Positions 1-7,622 of a stretch of DNA of 20,541 nt are shown here, piece by piece (position 1 is the first letter of the stretch; each line of letters opens with the position of its first letter). This DNA comes from Firmicutes bacterium UBA5388 (GTDB lineage: Bacteria > Bacillota > UBA4882 > UBA10575), in assembly GCA_002409975.1 (NCBI GenBank), contig DHOO01000071.1, forward strand, positions 2,891-23,431, given 5' to 3'. The translations under genes and the position numbers were made by a program. Below the pieces are notes generated by a model. The model was not told where the DNA came from, made no database searches, and worked only from the letters and a program-made list of their open reading frames with translations.

Positions 1-403
1 GATTGCCGCCATCGCCATCATTAATACTGTAATCCTGGCGGCCCTTGAGCGCAGAGAAGAGATTGGCATGATGAAGGCCATGGGCTTACAGAACAACGAG
101 GTCGTCTACACTTTTGTCCTGGAATCAATCGGCATCGGCATCTTGGGTGGAGTAATCGGTGTGTTGATGGGCATTGGTGGTGTGTGGATGATGATCACTT
201 ATGGTTTAGACTTTGAGGCCATGTTTGGAATGGATATGGCTTCTTTTGGGATGCCGGTGATTGGCAAAGTTTACGGAGTCTGGAATCCTGCGGCTTTTGT
301 CAAAGTCGTTTCCTTTGGGATTATCGTTTCGTTCCTCGCCAGTATCTGGCCGGCGTATAGGGCGGCGGATAAAGACCCAGTGAAGACGATTTATCATCGC
401 TAG
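1..403 (+). CDS. MacB/LolC-E-like ABC transporter permease, C-terminal part (type B, copy 1)
   Basis: This is the last 133 or so residues of an ABC permease; the 5' end lies outside the window and the frame is open from base 2. It keeps the FtsX-like membrane domain. One helix reaches the window start (IAAIAIINTVILAAL), followed by the cytoplasmic coupling stretch EIGMMKAMGL, a glycine-rich helix at about residues 40-65 and a last helix before the end AADKDPVKTIYHR. The gene at 2409-3647 has an almost matching C-terminus, so the two are paralogues from a tandem duplication. The stop is seven bases before the next permease, and that junction is also repeated at 3645-3660. The role is inferred: inner-membrane half of a LolCDE/MacB-type pump acting on envelope lipids, lipoproteins or peptides. 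Family assignment is firm, the substrate unknown. Confidence 0.88.
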   Translation, partial: IAAIAIINTVILAALERREEIGMMKAMGLQNNEVVYTFVLESIGIGILGGVIGVLMGIGGVWMMITYGLDFEAMFGMDMASFGMPVIGKVYGVWNPAAFVKVVSFGIIVSFLASIWPAYRAADKDPVKTIYHR

Positions 404-415
404 GGGGGTGTGAAG

Positions 416-1672
416 ATGTTTTTTCTTTCAAAATTGGCTTTTAAAAATCTGTTCCGCAGTAAATCAAGGACGATTGTCTCCATGGTCGCCATTGCTTTTG
501 CCGTCATGATCGTGGTTTTTGCCAAGGGCTTGATTGAGGGAATGATTGACTCGGTTTCCGCCGACCATATCCACTATAATTCCGGCCACATCAAGGTGAT
601 TGATGAGGATTATTACAAACGAGAACGTCTCTTGACTCTGCATTATCCGGTTGATGGTTTTGACGGGCAGGGGTTGGAGGAGATGATTACCGCCTTAGAA
701 AGTGTAGAAGGCGTAGAAATGGTTATTCCCAGATTAAAATTCGGCGCCATGGTCAGCACTGAAGAGGAACTGGTCGCCATGAACGGCTGGGGGGTTAATC
801 CCGAGCAGGAATTAGCTTTTACCGACCTGGAGGAGTTTTTGGTTGAGGGGAGGATGGTCGCCCCCGGTCAACAGGAAGTGGTCATGGGGACGGACTTGTT
901 GGAAAAGATTAATTGTCGGGTGGGGGATAAAGTTACTATCCTTTTTAATACAGCCTTTGATTCCTTAAGAGGGATCACTTTCCGGATCGTCGGACGCTTG
1001 GAAAGCGGCTTGAAGATGCTAAATGAGATCGTTTTCTATCTACCGTTGGATCAAGCACAGAAGCTTCTATACCTGGATGATCAGACCACCGAGTTATTGC
1101 TGGTCACAGCAGACAAGAAGCTGGTTCCGGAGGTTCTACCGAGAGTTAAGTCTTTATTGGCCGAACATGGTGATGAACGATACCAAGCCTTGAGCTATCG
1201 TGAGACCAGCGACTTGATTCCTTTGATGGATTTGTCCGCTGTTATCTATAACTTTATCTATATCTTCCTCCTCTCATTATCCTGTATTGTCGTGGTTAAT
1301 ACCATGATTATGATCGTCAAAGACCGCACCAAAGAGATTGGGATGATGTCTGCGCTCGGGCTGGAAAGCAAAGATATTCTGCAACTTTTTGTCCTGGAGG
1401 GCGCCATCATGGGAGTGATCGGCAGTCTGGCCGGCGCTGTCTCCGGATACTTAATGAACAGTTATTTGGCGCGGGTCGGTTTTGATTATGGGGAGGCTTT
1501 GTCCGGGATTAGTTCCGATCTGATCTTCAACACCATGATTTATCCGGTTTCATCAATTGAAGTTAGCATCTTCGCTTTTGTGCTGGGGGTAGTAATTGTC
1601 ACCATCGCCTGTCTGATCCCGGCCCGGCGCGCGGCCAGGCTCGAGCCGACCGTAGCCATGCGGGAAGGGTAA
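416..1672 (+). CDS. MacB/LolC-E-like ABC transporter permease (type A, copy 1)
   Basis: A 418-residue membrane protein with the MacB/FtsX layout. One N-terminal helix is at about residues 18-38. A periplasmic domain of roughly 230 residues follows. Three helices follow at about 272-300, 325-350 and 382-405. The coupling motif KEIGMMSALGLE comes after the second helix and the C-terminus is LIPARRAARLEPTVAMREG. I chose ATG 416 because AGGGGGG at 402-408 sits at normal spacing from it; a GTG at 410 is in frame two codons earlier. It is similar along its whole length to the gene at 3659-4915 (same length, most positions identical), so it is one half of a duplicated permease pair. It probably forms a heterodimer with the type B permease. 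It carries no ATPase domain, unlike Gram-negative MacB, so it needs a separate ATPase such as the one at 1715. The substrate is not known. Confidence 0.9.
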   Translation: MFFLSKLAFKNLFRSKSRTIVSMVAIAFAVMIVVFAKGLIEGMIDSVSADHIHYNSGHIKVIDEDYYKRERLLTLHYPVDGFDGQGLEEMITALESVEGVEMVIPRLKFGAMVSTEEELVAMNGWGVNPEQELAFTDLEEFLVEGRMVAPGQQEVVMGTDLLEKINCRVGDKVTILFNTAFDSLRGITFRIVGRLESGLKMLNEIVFYLPLDQAQKLLYLDDQTTELLLVTADKKLVPEVLPRVKSLLAEHGDERYQALSYRETSDLIPLMDLSAVIYNFIYIFLLSLSCIVVVNTMIMIVKDRTKEIGMMSALGLESKDILQLFVLEGAIMGVIGSLAGAVSGYLMNSYLARVGFDYGEALSGISSDLIFNTMIYPVSSIEVSIFAFVLGVVIVTIACLIPARRAARLEPTVAMREG

Positions 1673-1700
1673 GAAGCAACGAGCAATGAGTGACGAGTAA
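1673..1700 (+). repeat. Short degenerate heptamer repeat between permease and ATPase genes
   Basis: Three consecutive degenerate heptamers lie at 1679-1685 (ACGAGCA), 1686-1692 (ATGAGTG) and 1693-1699 (ACGAGTA). They fill the otherwise short gap between the permease stop and the ribosome binding site at 1702-1707. Nothing equivalent lies in the matching gap after the second permease A gene. Function unknown. It may be a slippage-type intergenic repeat. Confidence 0.45.
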
Positions 1701-1714
1701 AAGGAGGTAATAAA

Positions 1715-2422
1715 ATGGCTTTACTTGAGATGCAAGGGATTACAAAGATTTATAATCAAGGCAAAATCGAGGTGCCGGCCTTAAGAGGGGTTGACCTGAC
1801 GGTGGAGGCCGGGGAATTTACCACGATCTTCGGTCCTTCCGGTTCCGGGAAGACGACATTATTAAATATGATTGGTTGCCTGGATAAGCCTACCGCCGGG
1901 CGGATAACTTTTGACGGCCAAGAATTGAGAGAATTGGACAAAAAAGCCTTGGCCATGGTCAGAAGGTATCATGTTGGCTTTGTCTTTCAAAGTTACAACC
2001 TAATTCCGGTCTTGACGGCCTACGAAAATGTGGAATTTGCTATTAGATTAGTAAATAAATATCACAAAAAAGAAATCAGAGACCGGGTACTGCAGATTCT
2101 GGACGCTGTAGGCCTGGCAGGATTGGCAGGCCGGAAACCAAATGAATTGTCCGGCGGACAGAAACAGCGGGTGGCCATTGCCCGGGCTTTGGTGAAAGAA
2201 CCAAAATTGATCTTGGCCGATGAGCCTTCCGCGAACTTGGACTCCAAAACCAGTGAAGAGGTACTTCAGGTGATGCTCAAGATGAACCAGGAACTGGGCA
2301 CCACCTTTATCTTCTCCACTCATGATCCTCGGGTGATGGAGTACGCAAGGAGGTTAATAGAAATTCGTGATGGGCTGATCTCCAAAGACCAAAGGAGGGA
2401 AAGCGAAGATGTTTCTGACTAA
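1715..2422 (+). CDS. LolD/MacB-type ABC transporter ATP-binding protein
   Basis: A 235-residue ATPase of the LolD/MacB/FtsE group with every nucleotide-binding motif present. The Walker A GPSGSGKTT is at residues 40-48, followed by the Q-loop in FVFQSYNLIP. The signature is LSGGQKQRVAIARAL, the Walker B is LILADEPSANLD and the H-loop is FSTHD. The N-terminal MALLEMQGITKIYNQG carries the aromatic A-loop residue. ATG 1715 follows AAGGAGG (1701-1707). The gene lies between two permease pairs and its last 14 bases overlap the start of the next permease, which implies translational coupling. It probably energises the type A/type B permease dimer, and may serve both duplicated pairs, since no other ATPase is visible in this operon. 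Family confidence is high. Whether it works in lipoprotein release or in drug or peptide export cannot be told from the sequence. Confidence 0.93.
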   Translation: MALLEMQGITKIYNQGKIEVPALRGVDLTVEAGEFTTIFGPSGSGKTTLLNMIGCLDKPTAGRITFDGQELRELDKKALAMVRRYHVGFVFQSYNLIPVLTAYENVEFAIRLVNKYHKKEIRDRVLQILDAVGLAGLAGRKPNELSGGQKQRVAIARALVKEPKLILADEPSANLDSKTSEEVLQVMLKMNQELGTTFIFSTHDPRVMEYARRLIEIRDGLISKDQRRESEDVSD

Positions 2423-3647
2423 ATTGGCTTTTAAAAATTTGATTCGCCATCGAAACCGGACTCTAATTACCGCTAGTATTATTGCCTTTGCTATCTTCTT
2501 TTATATTGTATTTGATTCACTAATTAGCGGGATGGTTGAAATGTCTTATAATAGCATCATTGATTATGAGGCCGGACATCTACAGGTGATGAATGAAGAG
2601 TACTGGGAAGAAGAGGATGAGTTGACTCTGGATAATTTAATGCTTTTTGATGGGCAAGTGTTGGCAGGCATAAAGGATGTTAAAGGGTACCGAGCTGATT
2701 CACCTGAGTTGAATTTTTCAGCACTACTTAATAATGGCATTAATGAGCTACCTGTGATTGGTAGAGGGATTATTCCTAAGGATTTTGCAGAGGTTTTCCC
2801 TTTGGAGAATCAGTTTGTCGAGGGAAGTATGTTTTCTTATGGAGAGTACAAAGCGGTACTTGGGAAAAGACTGGCCGATTTATTGCAATTTGAGACAGGA
2901 GATTATCTTACCCTTCTGGTTAAAGACAAAGATGAAACCTTTAACACCATCGAAGCGGAAGTTGCAGGGTTGATTCATACAGGTAACTCTAATGTGAACC
3001 AGAACGTAGTCTACCTACCTCTTGATCTTGTGCAAAGAGCACTAAATGTTGAAGGTCAGGTGAGTAAGGTCATCATCAGGTTGGAGAATAAAGCTCATAC
3101 TATGAAGCTGGCCAAGGAGTTGGAGCATAAGATAAAATCTGCCAGTGCTAGCCTGGCTGTTTATTCCTGGAATGAGCTAGAGGCGGTGTCTTTCGCCGGC
3201 GCCAAACAAGCAGGCAATCAGTTAATTTTGTTTATTATTTTAATGATTGCCGCCATTGCCATCATCAATACAGTTATCCTGGCGGCTTTAGAGAGAATGA
3301 CGGAGATCGGTATGATGAAGGCGATGGGTTTACGTGTTAATGAGATTATCTTTACCTTTGTTCTGGAATCGACTGGTATCGGGGTTATAGGGGGTATCGC
3401 CGGTGTGCTTTTAGGGCTTGGCGGGGTTGGTCTCATGGCTAGGTTCGGAATTGATTTTGCTGCCTTATACGGTTTCGATCTGGGCGCTTTTGGTGTACCA
3501 GTATTGGATAAAATTTATGGAGTCTGGAACCCAGCGGCTTTTGTTGAAGTCTTTGTTTTTGGGGTTGTTGCTTCCTTGTTGTCCAGTATTCTACCGGCCT
3601 ACTGGGCGGCTGATAAGGATCCGATTAAAGCGATTTATCATCGTTAG
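2409..3647 (+). CDS. MacB/LolC-E-like ABC transporter permease (type B, copy 2)
   Basis: A 412-residue permease with one N-terminal helix at about residues 18-40 and a large extracytoplasmic domain to about 265. Three C-terminal helices begin near 270, 318 and 378. The FtsX coupling motif TEIGMMKAMGL follows the second helix. Its C-terminal part closely matches the partial gene at the window start. It shares the helix IAAIAIINTVILAAL, the stretch KIYGVWNPAAFVEV and the end AADKDPIKAIYHR. The start ATG 2409 lies inside the end of the ATPase gene and is preceded by AGGAGGGA at 2393-2400. Base composition is visibly more AT-rich than in copy 1, with more A/T third positions, so the copies have diverged. 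It is likely the heterodimer partner of the following permease. Confidence 0.92.
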   Translation: MFLTKLAFKNLIRHRNRTLITASIIAFAIFFYIVFDSLISGMVEMSYNSIIDYEAGHLQVMNEEYWEEEDELTLDNLMLFDGQVLAGIKDVKGYRADSPELNFSALLNNGINELPVIGRGIIPKDFAEVFPLENQFVEGSMFSYGEYKAVLGKRLADLLQFETGDYLTLLVKDKDETFNTIEAEVAGLIHTGNSNVNQNVVYLPLDLVQRALNVEGQVSKVIIRLENKAHTMKLAKELEHKIKSASASLAVYSWNELEAVSFAGAKQAGNQLILFIILMIAAIAIINTVILAALERMTEIGMMKAMGLRVNEIIFTFVLESTGIGVIGGIAGVLLGLGGVGLMARFGIDFAALYGFDLGAFGVPVLDKIYGVWNPAAFVEVFVFGVVASLLSSILPAYWAADKDPIKAIYHR

Positions 3648-3658
3648 GGGGTGTGAAA

Positions 3659-4915
3659 ATGGGATTTATTATAAAAATAGCTTATAAAAATCTGTCTCGT
3701 CATAAACTACGGACCTTTGTTTCGATTACCGCCATTGCTTTTTCTGTGATGATTGTGGTTTTTGCCAGGGGACTGATCAATGGAATGATCGACACTCTTT
3801 CGGTTGATCATATTCAATATAATTCTGGACATATTAAGATCATTGACCAAGAATATCTCCAGCAAGAACGCTTGTTACCGCTAAACTATCCGGTGGATGG
3901 CTTTAATGGAGAGGGGCCTCGGGCGATGACCGCTGATTTGAAGGAGATAAAAGATGTCGAGATGGTTATTTCCAGGCTGAAGTTTGGCGCTATGGCCGGC
4001 ACGGAGAATGAATTGATCACCATGTGCGGTTGGGGTGTTGAACCGGAGCAGGAATTAATTTTCACTGATATTGAGGATTTTCTGGTAGAGGGGAGGATGG
4101 CGCAGACTGGGCGAATGGAAGTAGTGATGGGGACTGCTCTCCTAAAAAAACTGGATCGTAAGGTGGGTGAGAAGATAACGATCGTCTATAATACCGCCTT
4201 TAATTCTTTAAAAGGATCTACTTTTGAGATCGTCGGACGATTGGAAAGCGGTCTAAAAATGCTAAACGAGGTGGTATTTTATCTGCCTTTGGATCAAGCC
4301 CAAAGGCTCCTAGAGATGGATGACCAAGTTACCGAGTTATTGTTGGTAACATCGGACAAGAAGATTATTCACCGGGTACTACCAGAGGTGAAAAAGCTAT
4401 TGGCAGATAAAGGAGCGACCGATAGATATTTGGCTTTGGGTTATAAAGAGACCAGTGATCTTATTCCGCTGATGGATATAATGAAAATAATTTATAATCA
4501 GATTTATATTTTCTTGGTTTTGTTATCCTGTATTGTAGTGATTAATACTATGATTATGATTGTTAAAGAAAGAACTAAAGAGATTGGTATGATGACGGCT
4601 ATGGGATTGGAAAGCAAAGAGATTTTGCAACTTTTTGTGATAGAAGGCGCGATCATGGGAGTGCTAGGCAGTCTGCTCGGAGCCGTTTCGGGTTCTGTAT
4701 TAACTAGTTATTTAGCTGAAGTAGGTCTCGATTATACCTCTGCAATGTCTGGGATGAGTGCAGATATTATCTTTGATGCCATTGTTTATCCTGTTTCTTC
4801 TATTGGTAATACCATTTTTGCCTTTATGCTGGGGATGTTTATTGTTACCATTGCTTGTTTGATTCCGGCCCGGCGGGCGGCAAGTCTTGAGCCGACGGAA
4901 GCGATGCGGGCTTAA
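3659..4915 (+). CDS. MacB/LolC-E-like ABC transporter permease (type A, copy 2)
   Basis: A 418-residue paralogue of the gene at 416-1672, with the same length and architecture. It has an N-terminal helix, a periplasmic domain containing HIQYNSGHIKIID near residue 55, and three C-terminal helices. The coupling motif is KEIGMMTAMGLESKEI and the end is LIPARRAASLEPTEAMRA. I prefer ATG 3659, because AGGGGGTG (3646-3653) is well spaced for it; GTG 3653 is in frame two codons earlier. The stop-to-start junction with the preceding type B gene is nearly identical to that at 401-418, so the B-A pair was duplicated as one unit. After this copy comes a LolA-like gene rather than an ATPase. Confidence 0.92.
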   Translation: MGFIIKIAYKNLSRHKLRTFVSITAIAFSVMIVVFARGLINGMIDTLSVDHIQYNSGHIKIIDQEYLQQERLLPLNYPVDGFNGEGPRAMTADLKEIKDVEMVISRLKFGAMAGTENELITMCGWGVEPEQELIFTDIEDFLVEGRMAQTGRMEVVMGTALLKKLDRKVGEKITIVYNTAFNSLKGSTFEIVGRLESGLKMLNEVVFYLPLDQAQRLLEMDDQVTELLLVTSDKKIIHRVLPEVKKLLADKGATDRYLALGYKETSDLIPLMDIMKIIYNQIYIFLVLLSCIVVINTMIMIVKERTKEIGMMTAMGLESKEILQLFVIEGAIMGVLGSLLGAVSGSVLTSYLAEVGLDYTSAMSGMSADIIFDAIVYPVSSIGNTIFAFMLGMFIVTIACLIPARRAASLEPTEAMRA

Positions 4916-5020
4916 AACTGGCCGTGGATAGCAAACAAGGAGAACATGTGTGTATTGGGGCGTAAATTAATGCAATTCTCCACCGGAATTTATTTAAATA
5001 TAGAAGGGAGTCAATTCCTT

Positions 5021-5767
5021 ATGAAAAAAACACTGGTTTACTTGGTTGTTTCCTTTATCCTGCTCTCTATCTTTGCTACAGTGGCTTTTGGCGCGCTGAC
5101 GGCGGAAGAGATTATCAAACGCCGGGATAATAACGAATATTTCGATACTGCAAAGGTAGAGGCGGAGATGGTCATTATTAACCGGAACCGAAGAATCGTT
5201 AAAACCATGACTTCTTATGCCCAGGGTGATAATGGTTTAGTCATTTTCAGTAACCCCCGGGACCGGGGCACGAAGTTTCTCAAACGCGGCGATGACCTTT
5301 GGATGTTCTTCCCCGATGCCGAAGATCTGGTGAAGATCTCCGGACACATGCTGAACCAGGGGATCATGGGGAGCGACTTTTCCTATCAAGATGTGATGGA
5401 ATCGGATAAGCTGACTGACTTATATGATTTTGAACGGATTGGCGAAGAAGAGATCGACGGACGTGCCTGCTATGTCTTGGAAGGAACAGCAGTCGAGGGA
5501 AAAGAGGTCTCCTATTACCGGCGTAAATCGTGGATTGACAAGGAAAGGTTTGTCGGGTTGAAAGAAGAGTTATACACGCGGAGTGGGCGTCTACTGAAAG
5601 TGATGACCGTAACGAAAGTGAAAGAGATTGAGGGCCGCTGGTATCCGCTGGAATCGGTGATGGAAGATAAGCTGCGGAAGAACACCCGGACCGAATTTAT
5701 CATCAACTCGATAGAGTTTAACCCGCAGATTCCGCTTGGAACCTTTACTTTAGAGAATTTACGGTAG
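5021..5767 (+). CDS. LolA-like outer-membrane lipoprotein-sorting protein (COG2834 type)
   Basis: A 248-residue secreted protein. It has a clear signal peptide (positive N-terminus MKK, hydrophobic core at about 5-22, probable cleavage near VAFGA). A beta-rich body follows, of the type named outer membrane lipoprotein-sorting protein. The family hallmark GSDFSYQDV is at residues 117-125. Other typical stretches are DDLWMFFPDAEDLVKI, a WIDKE strand and a C-terminal TFTLENL. I chose ATG 5021 because it starts the signal peptide and has GAAGGGAG upstream at 5003-5010. An in-frame ATG at 4946 would put 25 unlikely residues ahead of the signal peptide. The family is known to sit beside LolCDE/MacB or RND exporters and resembles the lipid-carrier fold of LolA. 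Here it probably carries a lipid or lipoprotein from the permeases towards the outer membrane. Confidence 0.87.
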   Translation: MKKTLVYLVVSFILLSIFATVAFGALTAEEIIKRRDNNEYFDTAKVEAEMVIINRNRRIVKTMTSYAQGDNGLVIFSNPRDRGTKFLKRGDDLWMFFPDAEDLVKISGHMLNQGIMGSDFSYQDVMESDKLTDLYDFERIGEEEIDGRACYVLEGTAVEGKEVSYYRRKSWIDKERFVGLKEELYTRSGRLLKVMTVTKVKEIEGRWYPLESVMEDKLRKNTRTEFIINSIEFNPQIPLGTFTLENLR

Positions 5768-5777
5768 TATAGACATT

Positions 5778-5810
5778 GGCCGTCGGTTGGGCAGACTTTA
5801 ACCGGTGGCC
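5778..5810 (+). other. Stem-loop between LolA-like and beta-barrel genes
   Basis: GGCCGTCGGTT (5778-5788) pairs with AACCGGTGGCC (5800-5810) to give an 11-bp stem with two G-U wobbles and an 11-base loop. No T-run follows (TTGATAAAAA), so it is not a convincing terminator. It could set the relative level or stability of the downstream barrel mRNA. A weak promoter-like pair (TTGATA 5811-5816, TTTAAT 5835-5840) lies just after it and is not called. Confidence 0.45.
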
Positions 5811-5875
5811 TTGATAAAAATTGGTAGGTAACGTTTTAATTGATCTATTTTTAAAAGAAAAGGAGGGTCAGACCG

Positions 5876-6982
5876 ATGCGCAAACTTTCTGCCCCGCTTA
5901 CCTTGTTATTGATATGGAGCATAACGATTGGCGCCAGCCCGGCACTGGCGTTGGAAGCCGGGGGTAAAGTCGAACTAAATTACACGGGAAGCTGGTTTGA
6001 AGATGGAACCTATATTGATGAGGTAAGTGACAGTCTAGAATTGGAGCTTTTTTTACCCCGGTTGGGGAGGACAGAGGTTAGTTATGCCTTTGATGTTCAT
6101 AACCCTCTGCAGGATTTGACTGCCGGAAAAGAGGCGACCTATTTTACGAAAAAACTTTATTTAAAACACAGATTTGCCCCCTTTCATTTGACCGTTGGCC
6201 GGCAACCGGTCTCCTGGTCCTTTGGCTCTTTGCTGAACCCGGTCGATTACACCATTGGGGCAGAGGCTTTTGATGAAGAGAGCGGTAGCAAATATACAGA
6301 TGCGGTCGAAGTCTATATTCCCTTGAACTGGAACTCCAGTCTTGCACTGGTCACCTCTTTTCCCGCCGGGTTTGATCTTGAAACGGAAAAGATGAAGTGG
6401 GGCGTCAGAGGTAGATTCGGCGTGAAGGGTTACGACTTAACTCTTAATTATGTGCAGGAAGCGGAGGCGGCAGGGGCGAACGGAAGCGGGGTAACCGACC
6501 TTATTTCCTTGCTTCCCCGGCGGCGGGTGGGCGTTACTTTTAAAGGCGATCTAGGCGATTTGGGAGTGTACGGCTCTTTCGGCCATTATTTTGGCGAGGG
6601 GATAGAGAAGAGCAATAGCTATCTTATGGGGGTAGATTACAGCTATAATATTGATTATTACGGTAAGCTAACAATGCAGTTAGAATATTTAGGTCTTGAT
6701 CGTAGTAATCTAACTCAATTACTTGGTCCGTTTATGATGATAAGTAGTGGAAAGCAAAGTACCGATCTTTTAAGTGGGAGTATGGCTTACCCGATTGATG
6801 ATTTTTCCGCAATCTCTTTAATAGCTATTGCTAATTTAGATGGTAGTAATTTAATGATTATACCTGGTTATCAAAACACTTTACCTGGTAATATTGATTT
6901 GGACCTAAGTATTCTATTTTTCCTTAAGGAAAGCGATCATAAATTTACTTCAATAGTTATGGGTCTAAGTTATCCCTTTTGA
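5876..6982 (+). CDS. Outer-membrane beta-barrel protein (DUF1302/porin-like)
   Basis: A 368-residue protein with a signal peptide at about 1-25 (ends ASPALA-LEAGG). A body of alternating hydrophobic and polar strands follows, ending in LSYPF; a terminal Phe is the classical Bam-recognised beta-signal. The motif TVGRQPVSWSFGSLLNPVDY near residues 106-125 matches AGRQKISWGTGFNWNPTNY in the protein at 18133, so the two belong to one family, which resembles DUF1302/alginate-export-type barrels. ATG 5876 follows AAGGAGGGTC at 5861-5870. It sits last in the LolCDE-like operon and is probably the outer-membrane end of that machine (inference). Base composition drops sharply from about 6600 to the end: codons become A/T-ending and the strand pattern less regular. 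The family is fairly sure, the substrate unknown. Confidence 0.78.
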   Translation: MRKLSAPLTLLLIWSITIGASPALALEAGGKVELNYTGSWFEDGTYIDEVSDSLELELFLPRLGRTEVSYAFDVHNPLQDLTAGKEATYFTKKLYLKHRFAPFHLTVGRQPVSWSFGSLLNPVDYTIGAEAFDEESGSKYTDAVEVYIPLNWNSSLALVTSFPAGFDLETEKMKWGVRGRFGVKGYDLTLNYVQEAEAAGANGSGVTDLISLLPRRRVGVTFKGDLGDLGVYGSFGHYFGEGIEKSNSYLMGVDYSYNIDYYGKLTMQLEYLGLDRSNLTQLLGPFMMISSGKQSTDLLSGSMAYPIDDFSAISLIAIANLDGSNLMIIPGYQNTLPGNIDLDLSILFFLKESDHKFTSIVMGLSYPF

Positions 6983-7041
6983 GGGAATTAGGGCACTTCC
7001 TAGTGGTACGATCAATAATATTGTGGCTAAATTTTAAATAA

Positions 7042-7545
7042 ATGAATTATGAAATTAACTCTACATTGTTTGCTCCGGGGGATATGATGCCGCAAGCTAC
7101 AACTGGACACTTAGCGACTATTGCTGTCAGACTTCTAAATTCCTATTTTGGATTGTCGTTGGAAATGGGTAAATACTTATATGTTAAAACTTCTGGTTTA
7201 CCTTTTGAGGAACAAGTTGAGTTAATGTTTCCCAATCATGAAAAAAACGCGGAGTTAGTAGCCAGTTTTGAACAGGAGAAAGAAGACACCATCTTTAAGC
7301 AACCTTTATTTCCGGAAGTAAAAAGTGTTTTCGCTGCTTTGTCTACCGGCGGGCATCGGTTGGTTATTTCCTCCAGTAACACTCGGTCGATGATGGAAGA
7401 GTACTGCTCCCGTACAGGCCTTAAGGTTGATTTAATTCTTGGATATAGAAAAGGGTTCGGTAAAGGAGAAGCTAAGCATGTAATTAGCGACCTGAATGAA
7501 TTGAGCAGTGTAATAAGGGTTTTTTTAAAAGATAGGGATGTCTGA
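7042..7545 (+). pseudogene. Degenerate HAD-superfamily hydrolase remnant
   Basis: An open frame of 167 codons with recognisable HAD features. Motif II is at about residues 108-114 (VISSSNT), the motif III lysine is in GFGKGEAKH at about 138-146, and the cap-like stretch TSGLPFEEQVELMFP is at 50-64. Motif I, normally D-x-D-G-T-L, reads E-I-N-S-T-L at residues 4-9. Both catalytic aspartates and the glycine are therefore changed. The frame stops just where the acidic motif IV should come, after a T7/A4 run at 7520-7530. No ribosome binding site precedes ATG 7042. I read it as a decaying gene lacking catalytic residues and its 3' end. A non-catalytic binding protein is the less likely alternative. 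Confidence 0.6.
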
Positions 7546-7622
7546 CATCATGACGACCAATATCTATTTTTATATTTTGAGGGAATTGCATAATTACCTT
7601 AGCTTGTATTTAACAACAGACT

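Noticed and set aside
416..1672. Naming the permeases macB, lolC or lolE outright
   Set aside because: The FtsX-type architecture is shared by all of these; the sequence alone does not fix the substrate or the orthology.
1756..2323. Minus-strand open frames within the first ATPase gene
   Set aside because: They mirror a gene with complete ABC motifs on the plus strand, have no start signals and no recognisable protein features.
4946..5020. Upstream ATG at 4946 for the LolA-like gene, with an AAGGAG just ahead
   Set aside because: It would place 25 residues before a well-formed signal peptide; the site at 5003-5010 serves ATG 5021, and the GSD motif then falls at the same residue number as in the paralogue.
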